A DNA stretch of 64,000 nucleotides from Pithys albifrons albifrons (Eukaryota > Chordata > Aves > Passeriformes > Thamnophilidae). The stretch is from assembly GCF_047495875.1 (NCBI RefSeq), contig NC_092461.1, forward strand, positions 89,906,431 to 89,970,430, in the 5' to 3' direction. The notes below the pieces were generated by a model. That model was not told where the DNA came from, searched no databases, and worked only from the letters and a program-made list of their open reading frames with translations. Below, piece after piece: positions 36,701 through 50,000 of this stretch (its first letter is position 1; each line of letters opens with the position of its first letter). The position numbers were made by a program, and so were the translations under genes.

Positions 36701-38004
36701 ATTCACACAGCCTTAAGGAAAGCAGTTAATTGGTTTGTCTATGCTTTCAGTTATCTTCAACTGCTTTACACCACTTGCTGCTCCAGAAACAAACATTTAA
36801 TAATTTAGAAGTCAAAATTAAAGTTTTAATGTGTGTTAATGTACTCCATTTCACTTGTGTTACCCTCTAAATATTAGGACCAAGCAGGTGTTCCTTATCT
36901 ACAAGCTCTCAGTGAATCCACATGAGCTTTGCCTATGAACATTGGACTGCCCTGAGTATGGGGTAGTCTAACACAGCTAAAGAGAAATAAGAGAGCACGA
37001 GAGAAGACTCTGCAATTCAGTGCTTTGCACAGAACTGCTAGCTTAAAAATACTGGCTTGTAGGAAGGGTAGGAAATTTGACTTGTCATAAAATGCAACTT
37101 TCCCATTTTTAATCCAACACATTTTATGTAGTAAGAACATAATAAAGAAGTTACCTCTTGCTTTGTTTCACATCTTCTTCTGACAGATTAGTTTTTAAAG
37201 GAGAAATCCCCACATGTGTCAACGAATTCCAGCACTCCTGGTGGAGCTGCTGAGATATACTTGAGGTAGCCCAGGATGGGAATACAGGAAGGAGGAACAA
37301 AACCAAACACAGGCTTGGTCACAAACTCTTTGGGCATGAAAATGAGTGAACAGGGCAGGGATGCACTACCATTAGAGCAACACAATTTTGTAAACTGGCT
37401 CAAAACATCATGCACGTTCTGATGCATTGAGCAGGACAAATGGACAAATATGCCCCACAACACACAGCACCCCAAAGTACAGAAGGCAGCAACACATTTA
37501 CAGGCATTACCATGAAATGTGCATGATGTCAACACCTGGAAATCCTTCCAGCAATAGATTATTATCTTACAGTTAATAGCAGAACACTGTTTGCACCCAA
37601 CAAGCAGACGCTATTTTCCAAAGGATAAAAACTAGTTGTTTTCACTAAAGCTGAGTTTTTGATAGGACGGAGGCAGAATTTTATGAAAAGGCTTTCCTCT
37701 TGGTTTTACATTTTGTAGAATGCACCGATTTATACATAGCATTTCTGACAGAAGGAATTTCATGAATGCAAGCAGAATGGGCAATGTAGTAAGTAGCTGA
37801 TTATATCTGTGGAAGAAGTTTCTCCAAGTTTGACTTTTGGTCAGTGTACAACATTCAGGACACAAAAACACTCTGGTGAAGGTGGTCTGTCTTTCACGTC
37901 AGGTATAATAAAAGAGATCTTCTACACTTTAGCTGTAATAAATGGCACAAAAACCAGAGAGAGAGGGAGAGAGAGAGATGGCAGATACACTGAGAATCTG
38001 CAGT
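30787..38004. other. Non-coding stretch between the LTR element and the ZNF516 3' end
   Basis: No gene recognised. It includes opposed long frames at 33630-34340 (+, 236 codons) and 33920-34399 (-, 159 codons) in a moderately GC-rich segment. Neither resembles a known protein, and they overlap each other. A short GA-rich run lies at 37957-37979. Confidence 0.55.
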
Positions 38005-38020
38005 GTAGATAATCAAACCC

Positions 38021-38026
38021 TTTATT
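38021..38026 (-). terminator. ZNF516: Distal polyadenylation signal AATAAA for ZNF516
   Basis: The minus strand reads AGACAATAAAGGG. It is followed 40-70 bases later by a CU-rich stretch (37950-37980 region, minus), consistent with a downstream element. Cleavage would be expected near 38000-38010. Confidence 0.5.
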
Positions 38027-38784
38027 GTCTAAGTTACATTAGACTTGCAACACCATAAAAACCTGTTAAGAAACAGTAGATTGGCAGAGGTAGTAGAAAG
38101 TCCCTGCAACAGTCATAAAAGGGCTTTACAGGAGTGTGTCATGCCAAAAAACTTATCACATTGCTTGAGAGCTGATCAAAGCCCACTGACTAAATAAATA
38201 AGGAACACAACTCATTTTAAATACTATGGCCTAACTAAAATAACAAATCAATACAATACAATGATAAGGAAGAAAATAGAAATTGTGGGATTCGCTTGTG
38301 GAAACAGATGGTCTTTAAGGTTGGCTTTCTCCCATCCACCCTTGTTTCTTGTTTAATTAAGTGAAAATCTCATTTCTGTGCTATACACAGCATATAATTA
38401 TTTAAACTGATTTCCCCTACTGTTGTTCTTCATGAAGCTAAATTATGATTGTAAACTTTGCTGATTAGTACCCTGGTAATGGCAGTGACAGCACTAGCTT
38501 CTCTGTCAAGGACTCTGGAAGAAAAGTTCCAGAAAGAAGGTTTTGGCTCTAAATATTAACTCTGATTTTCTAGTTCAGCTTGCCAAAAAAAAAACACAAT
38601 TAAAAAGAAAAATAAAAAAAAAGAGAAATTACAAATGTACACTACACTTTCATGCCATTTGGGGTATAGAAGAGTTTTTAATAACTAAACCACAAACAAA
38701 TAGGTTAAGCAACTAGCTTTTGTGCATTACTGAACTCTCAACATTACTTTCTCTTATGGAAAATAAGACTCAGAAAAGCAACGA

Positions 38785-38885
38785 AAAAAAGGAAAAAAAA
38801 ACAAACAAAAAATGAAAACAAAAAATCCCCCCCCCAAAACAAAACAAAACCAAAACAAACAAAAAACCCCCCACCCAAAACCAAG
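38785..38885 (-). repeat. A/C-rich low-complexity tract in the ZNF516 3' UTR
   Basis: The plus strand shows A runs, a C run and repeated AAAAC units (CAAAACAAAACAAAACC). In the mRNA this would be a U/G-rich segment. Confidence 0.85.
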
Positions 38886-40816
38886 CCAAATTGACAAACT
38901 GAGAAAGCTAGTGCAAACCCAAAATGATAATCATTAAGCAACACAGCAAAATATTTCCACTTTTTTTCTCCTTTTTTTTTTTTTGTGTACAATGGAATGT
39001 GTCTATGCAACCTCCCTCAAAATAACTTCACAAAACAGTTAATTACAGTCACTCTTAAGTACTTGCACAGATATTCCTAACTACACCGAGACTTACAGAG
39101 AATTCTGGTATACATCTCGTGTAATAGCATAAGGAAAATCTAGTTTAAAAAAATACATAAGGAAGTTAATTTGCATTGTTGCAAGTGTTGCAAAGTAACA
39201 AAACCTGTCAAGTAATTTAAAACAAGTAACAAGTAGTATCCAGATCAAATTACTTACTATATTTTTTTTAAAAAGCAACCCCTCCCCGCTCACCAAAACT
39301 ATTACAGAAATAACCCTCTTTTAGGTTTTTAATTTTTTTTAACAAATCTTTGTCAGAAGCCTGTTTCTACAAAAACAGCACTATTTCATTACTGTATTAA
39401 GTAAACTGTGGTCTCACCTGTATTAAAGGTTAGCATCATTTCTGTACATGTAAAATTATTGCTTTTTTGAAAAATATACTTAGCATGCTAGGTTTTTTTT
39501 TTAACTCCATTTCCTGCCTTTAAAAAATGTTACAATTAAAAAAACCCCAAAACAAACTAGTAAAGCTTTTGCAAAAATTTTCACAGAACATTTTCTTTCA
39601 AGGCAGCAGTAACTTTTTTTCTTGATAATGCATAAAATTATATGTGCAAAATCTGAAACTCTCAGAAATATTACCATCACACATAGTGTCACAGCAATAA
39701 CAAAAGAAAATATTTAAATCTGTGGAATACATTTTTAATTACTTACACTGCATGGTTTAACAACCTGTTATGTGCCACAACCCCACCTTGAAAACTTGCA
39801 GTTAAAGAGTTACTGTAGAAGAGGTATATAAAGCTTTTTTTTCTTTTTTTTCCTAACACCACCAGTGATCACCAAGTACAAGACATGACACGTTTATATG
39901 AACATTAACCTGCCACCACAAAAGAAGTTCCTCGCCTTTCCAGAACATCACTGGGCCCAAGGAGGAGCAGTAGCCAGCCTGCTGAACCAAATGAAAGAGC
40001 AGAGAGCACCTTACGGCCCCAGGGTTGCCTGAATTCATTCAGTGACACCTTTTCTGTTCTACACAGAGAGATCAGCAGCGTTAGACAGCTGAATGTTTTA
40101 TTATTTCCTTTATTTTTTTTCTCTAAGTGAAGACTTCCTTTGTGATCAGGTTGAAGAAAGTAGCCCTGTTACAAAAAAAAGGTCCTGAGAGTAAAACACA
40201 GAAGCCTGGAGTTTTTTTTCTTAGTGTTCGACCAGCTTTTCTTTTCCAAAGCAGAATAGAAGCTTTTCTCTGGAAGTGTTTCAATTTCCATATTCACATA
40301 CTATTAATGGCATGCAGTCAAGAGCAAGAGCACTAGAAATGCAAGTGGTCCCCAAACTGTAATGAAACAAACCATTGCATAATGACGGTCTTTCTCTTTA
40401 GTCCCTTTAATCCTTCATCAAGCACTGCTTTCTCAGCACCAAATGCCACCTTTTCCCCCCACACCCCCCATTCTTCCTCCCACTGTTGTTGTTTTTTTAA
40501 TTTGCTTTTCAGCATGACAGGCAGTGGCAGTTTCATTAATTAATACTTCTCCAGCCCTCAAATCCACTGCTGTTTTTCAAATGTATCAAGTAGTCACTGT
40601 GAGCATCAGGGAGGTTTTTGTTACAGTGCTTAACTTCTTCATGCTGTCCAAATCACATAAAGTTTAATTTTTCCAGTGTCTCAAACTTCTCTTGATTAAT
40701 ATAGATGCCTCGTGCTGCCACAGTGCTTGCCAACTCCACTGTTTATTATAAAGGAAATAAGGAACCCTGGGACTGATTAGTACGTCAATTTATATATATC
40801 TTGTGTAGCATCTTCA

Positions 40817-40822
40817 TTTATT
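40817..40822 (-). terminator. ZNF516: Proximal candidate polyadenylation signal AATAAA for ZNF516
   Basis: AATAAA on the minus strand about 185 bases after the stop codon. Further copies lie at 40114-40109 and 40102-40097. Any of these could give short 3' UTR isoforms. Use is not shown by the sequence. Confidence 0.3.
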
Positions 40823-41005
40823 TTAAAATGATTAACAGTGCCGAGGCACCCCCCTCCTGGCAGAATGCTGGTTTCAGTCTTGTGCAGCAGCTCCGGGCGA
40901 GGCGATGGCTGGCAGGGGGTTGCTCTGCTCTGCTCTGCATGGGGAGCTGCCAGTGCTGCCCCTCGGGCTGGGGGTCACTGGCCTCAGGGCTCCTCCACCA
41001 AGGCT

Positions 41006-41065
41006 CTAGGTTCCCTTCCGGAGATGCAGCGTGTGGGTCAGCTCCGCACCGACACAGTCTCTCCC
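41006..41065 (-). CDS. ZNF516: ZNF516 terminal coding exon (20 codons including TAG)
   Basis: The acceptor is a good polypyrimidine tract, CCCATGTTGTCCTTCTTGCAG, followed by GGG AGA GAC. The exon opens in phase 0, as required by the previous exon, and reads 19 residues beginning GRD and ending LRKGT, then TAG at 41008-41006. Human ZNF516 also begins this segment with GRD and ends with LRKGT, while the middle differs (here CVGAELTHTLH). The shared ends, correct phase and splice site make this the real C-terminus, 6.5 kb from the preceding exon. Confidence 0.9.
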   Translation of the reverse strand, partial: GRDCVGAELTHTLHLRKGT

Positions 41066-44000
41066 CTGCAAGAAGGACAACATGGGGAAAAGCTCATTCT
41101 CGTCTCTGCTCCCAGGCATGACCCTCCAGCAAGTTCTGCTGTTGTTCATTACCCTTTATGAGCATCACATACATTCATCTTGACCCACCACATGAGAAGT
41201 TTTTTGGCTATTTCGGGTTTTTTAGTTTTGGTTTTTTGTTGTTTTTTTTTAAAGCATCTCCACCAAGAAAAAAGTGTTTCAGGCTCATATAAAGTCTCCA
41301 AGCGACTGGAACAACAAGTCATAGCATCTGATGGAGCAGTTCAGAAAAGGCTGAGAACAGAGGGAAAGAAGAGGTCTCCAAAATGTGGAACTTTCTGCTA
41401 GCCAAAAGGGATTCGTAACAAGATCAGCATTTTAAAAAGGCTGAAGTTTAAGGTCACAGAGGCAGATGAATGAAGAAAAACTGAATTCTTGGGCAGGTCT
41501 GTCAAGTGCTAAGGCAGCTTCCCCGCCCCCCCCTTGTCATCTTCCTTTTATTTTCTTAGCTAATTTTCATGAATAATTACCACGTTGGAAAAAATAGCAT
41601 GGATATTCTAAAATCAAGTGAAATTAAAGATAACATCATGAATAAGTGGGAGCCTGCAGCTCCCAAGAAAAGCTTTAAAATGACATTTAGAACATCACTG
41701 TCAGAACAATGCAGTTTACAATCCTGATCCTAAAACAACATGGCAAGATTAATCTTACATAAATGCATTATCCTTAAGCTAAAGTCTTGATGAAGTGAAA
41801 CAGACCATTTTAAATTAATGCAACATAAAATACGGCACCCATGTAAAATCCAAGCAAGTTTCAAGCTGTGCCTATGGCAGCCCTCGAAATAGCTGAAGAA
41901 AGCCCAGCTCTGGTTGACATAATGTATTAAGTGCATCTCTTTTGTTAATAGATTTAGAAAATTCCTAATTAAACCTGGCCTGAGATTCATGACATTTACC
42001 AGTCAAAGTTTGGTTTAAGTCGGAAAGATTTGCAACAAAATTAAAGAAAAAAAAAGCTGCTGTACAGACTGCAGTATATTTGAAATGTAGGAAACAGTAA
42101 CTGAATGAGAGATGTGATAAAACTTCCCTTAGTTGGATGCTGAATTTCCTGCAGTAAACTAAGAAAGATGCTTTACATTTTTGTGCGGCTGCATCACGCC
42201 TGAGAGACACAGCCACAATTCCAGGAGGAGGCATTAATCATTAAAATGTCTCATATTGAACTGGCTCTACACTCACTGGGGAGAGCAGCAGGGCTTTGCT
42301 GGGATAGGGGAGGAGGGATGGAGAGAGGCAAGGGAACAGCAGGCACCTTACCCCAGATTCTCTGAATAAGAACTGAAAAAGGGGTTGTACTTAGGGTTGC
42401 TCTTTTGGGACAGAAAGCCTGGCGGGTGGTGAAGGCATGCCATGGACCACAAAGCACACGGGACTCATGAAAAGGATAATCTATCCTCCCCACACCTGCA
42501 AGGACAGCACAGAAGGGCTGGAGGTGATGGGTGGGTAGCTGATGCATATCTGTGCTCCCTGTTTCACTGAGAAACAGCACCTGAGATTCACATGTGCCAA
42601 AATCCACTCAGTGGCCACCCCCTTGTACTCCCACTGGCCCAATGGTACAGTCAGATTTTGAACTGGCTGATGCATAGTTGGATTGAATTCTTCCTGAAGT
42701 TATTTTTTCCCTTTTTAAAAGCAGGCTTTCTTCACTATCAGTGAAAACCAGCAGCTCTTTACATGAAACCTACAGCTTCCATGCCAAAAGAGGCTTTCAC
42801 ACCAACTTCTGGGGCTTTTCATCAGTTAACAAGAAAAAAATAGTTTGTGTGCATGTTAATATACTGGACACAGACTAGTGCATGGCATTGAAATAAATTG
42901 CAATGACTGGTTTGGAGCATAGATACACTTTGGTTTGCTGTCAGGGGGAAAGTGTTGGGACAAGAACTGCAGCTGCTAATCCTGTCTCTAATGCTCACGA
43001 ATTAACAGACATACAGCACATGCATATTACTCAGATGCCAGTACAGCAGCCTCCATGGTTCCTTGATTGTTTGCATTATAATCTCCATATGTATGAACGA
43101 GACAAATTAGGTTGCCACTTATTTGTTCATTATCTATTATTTTGATTAATGGAATTCTTGTTCTCAGAATAACTATTTAAAAATAACATTTGCAATAATG
43201 AGGACTGAACTATTAATCATGATCTTAGGAAGAAACTCTGCAAGGAACTGGGGCAAGACATTTCATAAGAACAAATGTCATAAATAAGACTTCTAACAGA
43301 CAGCACTAAAATTTCAAATGCAAGAAAACCAAAACCAGGCAAACTCAGAAATCAACAGTTTAAATAACTTTTTAATCTGGGCTGAGCTTTTTTGCCTCCT
43401 CCCCTCTCTCCAAAGTTGCTTTAGGACAAGCACAGCTGTAGTGTTGCTGGACTGAAAAAACCTTACAGGTAACAGATGTCCTCAGCTTTTCCCCCAAGCT
43501 TGTTCACAATACACATACACACATATACATACACACATAATAGTGTTTTCTTGATGGTTCTTTCCAACCTCTCTATCTCCCAGAATCTGACTATTCACAT
43601 TTATGCTATTTCAAGTATTGAAAACTGCAAGAAATATTTTTAAGTACTTTCAGTGGAGAAAATTAAGGCTTATGGACCCCTTATGAAGCTGCTTTACCCC
43701 TGTCAGACCAGACTTGCTGCACACCTCTCTTTTCAGTGAATGAGGCCCAAGGACTGTGATGCCCACAGCTGTTTAACAGAAAAGGACCATCAGGACCTTC
43801 TTGCACAGGGAAAGCTTCAGCCAGAGATATTCATGATACCAACAGTTCATTTTTTTTCCCCTGGGCTGTAGCTTCTAATAGATTTTCTGTGAATAAGAGT
43901 GTTTTTCTGTAGAGGACAAAGGTTGGACTTTAGGGGTTTTGCTTGTTTCACTCTCACAGAAAGAAGAGAAGTTGGTGTCTCTGGCTCCAGCACTGCAAAT

Positions 44001-47000
44001 ATGCTTCACATACATAATATACTCTCAATTAGACAGAACTGTTCCTCATTGTTAACCAGTAAATCATGCCTTTTGAACATCCAATTACTTTTCCTTTAAA
44101 ATTTTTAGAGCATATTGATTGACACTGAGAAAGGATAAACTATACACCTAAAATGAGCCAAGTTTTTATAACGGCTTTAAAAATGCAGAAACAGAAGTTA
44201 AATGCACAGCATATGTATTAGAAACTGCTACCACTGCTGTCACCATTTTGCAAAAGCAGGCTCGAGACTGACTCCTGTGCCACTGGGAACTGGGCTTCTG
44301 GCTGCAACGCTGCAGCATCAGGCAGTGTCTCTGAAATGACCCCATGCTTTAGGAGAGCTTTGCCTTGAGATACACACAGCAGCTTTGAGACACACACTGT
44401 TGCAGGGCCCCTTCCAAAGGGGAGCCAGCTTTTGTCTTGCCATGTATATGTAATTGGAGTGTGTTCCCCGAATTCATGCCTAGTAAATCATATATTTGGA
44501 TATTGCTTAGTGTATTTCAAATTAAGATACATATTCATTCTGGATAAGCAAGCTTAATTATGTATATATTGGGATATTTAGCATTTATAAAAATATTCAG
44601 AATATTCAATGTGTTTAATATGGCAGCATTTCAACAGAATCTACATGACTTTGCACAGATTGTATTGACTTGCAATATGTAATGAGCATTTTTTGTCTTT
44701 TAGATAAAGACAAGTAGAAAATATTCCACAGTTCATGGGAAATTCACTTTATGTAAAAACATCCTTTTTTTTAAAAAGCATTCAGGTAGAAATAAGAAAC
44801 CACAGTAAATAACATTATGAATTAACATCTTGTTTCCTACATTTTATTTATATTTCATTGGTGCTGACAACAAAGCATGAAAAACAGCCCAGTGTTAACA
44901 GTACCAAAACTGGGTGTGTTTGATCTTTTTACACACTCCTGTAGGTGACTTCCTTTTCAATGATACTGAACACCTGCATCTCCTGTTGGTGGTTCACTAC
45001 TCTAACATAGGGTTCTTATTTAAACACCTAAATATAGATTTAGCTGGGTCATTTTTTAAAAAAGCCTGGAATTAGAATTATTCTGTGATAAAACTGCTAT
45101 AGCACTATTGTAAGCTACCATGCTGGGGGATTTTAAAAGCTCTACCTAACATTCTTTCATAAAGGAAAGCTTCAGAGATGATCTTCTGGTTGATCCCTAC
45201 AGAAGGAAATGGGGGAACCATGAAATACTAATGTTAATATTTTTACTCTTTAGAAGACTACTCAGGGGAAGATATTTTACCTGTGAGGAGGAAACATTAT
45301 GTAAAGTGAATCATTTTCACTTGACATTAAAAATAAAACCTTTCCTTCTCAAGCTACTGTACAAGGTAACTACTGTTTCTTGCTCGGAGCATGTGCATGG
45401 CACTTCTGTAACTTGAACTGACTTTACACCATAAACTTTCATGAATAGATATGTCCCCAATTAAGAAATGAAATGAAGACACGGAGTGACAACGTTTAAA
45501 GTGGGAAATGGTAATGTTAACGGAACGCTGCAGGCACCGTTCTCTGTGCGAGCTCATTTCTGTGCTTCTAAAGGCCCCTACAGCTGCAGGTAGAAATGAG
45601 AGTATTCCTTCTGTAATACCCAGGGACTGTGCAGGTGGAGTCTTCCGGGGGAGCACAATGCCTGCTCACGATGAGAGCAAGCAAAACAGCAGACAACTGA
45701 ATAATCCTACCCGACACAGATGCTGACAAACTGAAACAAAGGCTGATACTGAGAAGCAAACAAGACAAAAGAAAGCTAACTATCTCCTGGAGGAGCGATC
45801 ATACTGCATCTTCTGTGGAAGCAATACTGACTGGCAGGAGATAAAGTGACTCACGAAGCTAACCCCTACTCAGTATTCTGCTATATTGAGAGATGCTGTA
45901 ATTTAATCAAATGCTTTGAAGACAGATTGACAAGGACCGAGACTGCAAGAGCAAGCTACATTTGCCCTGGAAGAAGTTAGTCAATAAATTCTGGCATGAC
46001 AGGAGTTTACAAAGACAAGATTATGAGTAAATTTATTGTGCAGTAAAATAACCCGAATTACAAGAAGAGTCCAGATGTGGTCTGAGCTACCACATTTCTT
46101 TTTGGATAGATACAGCCATTTCAGACTTTTTGAAAATATATTTTCAACTTTGACCTTTATTGCCTTCTAGAAGAAGAAAGCTCAGATGCCTTCAGAATCT
46201 GATCTCAACTATACATGAGAGAAAACCATAAGCATGAAAGGATGAAAGAGCATTTTAAAAGATGCTTAGGTTTACTAAATTTACATTACTAAACTGATGA
46301 GAACCATAATCTAGTTGAGCTACTTGGCAGTGCTGCAGTGCTTCACTCTGTCACATTTACTGTGTCTGTGTCTCTGTCATTCACCCTGTCTGTTATTGAG
46401 AGATACGTCCTTGCACAATTTTATGCTTATCTAGCATAATAACGAGGGCACTACAGCATAACTTTGCTGTTACTGTCCCATAAAACAAAACAAACGTTGC
46501 CCACAACAACTGAAGCTATCTTGAAAACTTTATGAGAGTTGCTGACCACTCTTACAGCTTAATGTCAACTCAGACACTCCTGTGGCAGAGGCTGGGTTCC
46601 CCATGGAGCCTTTGGGCCAAGATGCAAGTGTGACAGAGAAGGTGCTAACAGTCTCCTTGAAGGCTGCCGTGTATGAACTCGGTGATGTGGCGGTGCCAGT
46701 GAGGATGTTTACTGAGCAAGTAGAAATCAATTCCTAAATTTCATAATGGTAGAACTAGCATGGAGATGCATTCTCTAAGCATGGCTGAAAACATCTACAG
46801 CACTTTAGTAAAAGACAGGAGGATGGGGCCTGCTGTAATGAAAATTAAAGGTAAAAATGTGGATGAAAGGACTCATGCTGGCGGCAGTTTCACTGTGAAA
46901 CTGCCCACAGGAAGGTGTGCCCTGAAACCCACCTGCCAAGCTGCAAGATGGGAGTGGGAAGGTCCAGGCTGTGACACCAGTCTCCAAAGATGTAGGATAC

Positions 47001-50000
47001 ATGAAACAAATTCAGTTTAATGATTTTCTATGTAACAGCTTTGTCATGTATAATTCAGAGCACTGAGAAGTGTTTGTCAAGACAGGAAACTGCATACTAG
47101 AAACAGGAAAGCACACCAACACACAGTCCATAGAAACTAGTAGAGGAGAGCCTTTCAAAGGCCAAGTACTAGATATCAGGATATAAATACTCTTCAGAAA
47201 AAATACAGACTAAACGTTTATTGTCTCACTGCAGCAGAAAATGTGTTAGTTCTAAAAGCAAATTTCTAGGAATTCTTTATGTACTATTTCACTATTACAT
47301 GTCACTGTACATTACAGAGTAACCTATCCCACCCGGTCCCCTGTAAGCCAGTAACATGTTTATTTAAACACTAACTACCTGCTTTACAATTAACTGACTC
47401 TCTATATAACAGATTCTGATAAAGTGCTTAAAATATTTAAGAGCTAAAAATTAAGCAATACCATTATTATTTATACATGTTATAAAACAGTCAGTGCTTT
47501 AGTGATGAGTATCACTGTGCAACTTTTTCCCAGCCACCACATTAAAAACCAAACATCCAATTAATTGTAAAACATACTTGTTTTGGGGCATCTGCGGAGG
47601 TGGTGTGAACTTCAGTACCTCGGAGTCCATTAGACTCAAATACCACTGTGGGAACAAGGGGGCTTGTTAACAGATGAACATTCAAGCTTCGTTAGTGTGT
47701 GTACATTATTTGAGACCATTACAGATTAACCACGTTCAAAAAAAGACACCAGTTACTAGCCTGTGGCCAGAAAATACCAATTTACCGTAACACTTACTGT
47801 AAGAGAGTGTGCTAATGGCAGCCTAGGGCCACTGCCCTTTTTAATTCAGACTTCAGCACTGAAGAAAGCAATCACTGACAACATTAATTATCAGTGTATG
47901 TGTAAAGGGACCCTCTTCTTGCATTACTTACCATTTGGCTTCTGTCATTTTGCATCAGACTGGCTTATGTATGCATCATTCACACTTTTGAGGAGGAACC
48001 CGCTAGTCTCACTGTCTCATGCAGTGCTCAGGAGGTCTCACAACACCACTGGCTTAAACCTCCTCCAGCCTCAACCACAGACCGCATCAGGTTAAAAATG
48101 GCTGGTAGGGATTTCCCATTTTAGGGCTGACCAGTCTGAGTAAAAATCTTGTTTCTCACAAAAATGTTCCTGTCAACAGCAACGATGAGGCAAAACAATG
48201 CCTTATGTTCTGCTGAAAGGGGTACTTTGATTTCAATTTGTGCTGGTGGCAACAGAATTCATTAGCATATTCATTTCTGAGTACCCTACTCTCTAATTAA
48301 AATAAAACATTTGCAAACAGACTTATCTTAAATGCATTGCAATTTTATGGAGTTTGGGCAGGGATCAGGTAAGCAATATCTGGAGAACAAGAGCAATAGT
48401 CGTAAAAATAAAAAACCTGTCTATTAGATTTAGGTACTGGAATTACTGAGGTTAACATGGTATGTGAAATGTAATTCTTGGCATTTTGTTAGCTGAATCT
48501 GAAATCAGGCAAGTGGGAAAGGGAGAAAGCAAGAACAAGTGTGAAAAGGTACCTGCGTGGGACCTCTGATGAGTCCTGAGGTGACTGGGTTGGGTAAAGC
48601 ATTTCCCACATTCTCTGCAGACACAGTCTCCTTGGTGTGTTTGTGTCCTGAGCATCCCTGTAGTCAGGGAGAGAGGGAGGGAGGGAGGAGGGGGTTGGGG
48701 GGGAGAGGAGAGAGGAAAGTTGAGAAGAAAACATTATGCCAGAAGAAAACATCATTAGTATGTCTAATGTGTCATTATGTGAGGCTACCTTCAGGCCCTG
48801 GATGACAACTGTCAGCCTTCATCTAGGCATTGGCTGACAGGCCAGGCACACACAGGACTGCAAGAATGCATAAATTACATTGAATTAAAAAATGCTCCCC
48901 ATGATGTGCCCGCACCAGGACTGGCATGTCAGGTGTGCGCTTTTCAGAGCAGCTGGATCCACTTCTCAGCCATCACCCAGCTTTGTCAAGCAGTACATCA
49001 GGCAAATCAAAGTGACTCCAGCGTGGTGGAGACAAGTCACATGGATAATAGGAAGTGAGTAGGACCAGAGCCCGACTGTCCCCCCCAGGCAGCAATACCT
49101 CAGAGACAAATGCAGAGCGAGCGGAGCCTTCGCAGACTGATCAAACCTTTCGCCCCTGCCTACCTGCCTGCCGGTGCTGCTTTGACCCCGGACCTCTGAG
49201 GCACAGACGAAAGACATCTGTGAATGAAAGTGTCATTCCGGACATTTTGAGCTGGTAGCAGCACAGCAGCCTTCCCCCAGCCCTTGGTAAACATGTTTTC
49301 TAGGCCATTAGCATTTGTGGAAAACCGCTCAAACCTCTCCTTTTTCTCCAAAGGTCAGTTTACAGCATCTGACTTAAAGGGCTGGTCTTTGTCTTTTTGC
49401 TGCTGATCAAAAAAGACACATTTGACTTTTATTGGGCTTTTTTGTTAATAAAAAAAAATTATGTTTGAACATCATCTTTTCTATTTTAGTAAAACGCCCT
49501 CTTCGAAAGGAAAGAGCTGATGTTTCCATTTGCCACTGGAATACTTTGGGTTTTAAGGAAATTCTGAGAAGGTTGTCAACAGAAGTGAAGTTTCAGATTT
49601 TCTTTTATATTTCCCTCCCCACTATAGCATTTAAAAAAATTGTGAAGAAAATGTGGCAACAAAAACCCTCTACACAATGGAAAAATCAACTGCAGGATGC
49701 CAGAGGATTCATCCAAAATATGGATGCTGCATCTGAAGATGAATGGAAAAGAAGACAGCTCTCATTTACTCTGTTGGTATGACACCAAGTGTCCTGCAAT
49801 GCTTTTCACCAGAGCATATACTGGAAAGAAATGTCTAGCTGAAAAAAAAAAAAATCCCCAACAAACTGTTCACAAATTGTTCTCTCCTTTTATAATAGCA
49901 CCTCCTGCAGATGGCAGCACAGTCTGTAAAATGTACCTAAACCCTCACTCCCAAGTTTCTGGGAGTCAAATAAAAGACTGTGATTTTGGGGAAAATCCAG

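Larger units (their letters stand above)
38005..41005 (-). other. ZNF516: Probable ZNF516 3' untranslated region
   Basis: AT-rich sequence follows the TAG on the minus strand with no splice donor needed. It contains several possible AATAAA signals on that strand. The most distal one before the sequence changes character is at 38026-38021, which gives a UTR of about 3.0 kb. It includes long homopolymer and U/G-rich tracts (for example 38785-38885). The extent is inferred from signals only; no transcript evidence is available here. Confidence 0.55.

Noticed and set aside
43555..43580. Possible ancient CR1 end (GATGGTTCTTTCCAACCTC)
   Set aside because: Only about 20 bases resemble the consensus, with no flanking match.
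46530..46730. Minus-strand 66-codon frame in the last ZNF516 intron, considered as a coding exon
   Set aside because: No similarity to the expected C-terminus and not needed to keep the frame.
47320..47345. Possible terminal ZNF516 exon beginning GGGACCGGG after a CTTACAG
   Set aside because: No polypyrimidine tract, and the peptide does not match. The exon at 41065-41006 matches the human start and end and has a better acceptor.
49432..49782. 116-codon plus-strand frame in a ZNF516 intron
   Set aside because: No recognisable domain, AT-rich codons, opposite strand to the host gene; most likely chance.
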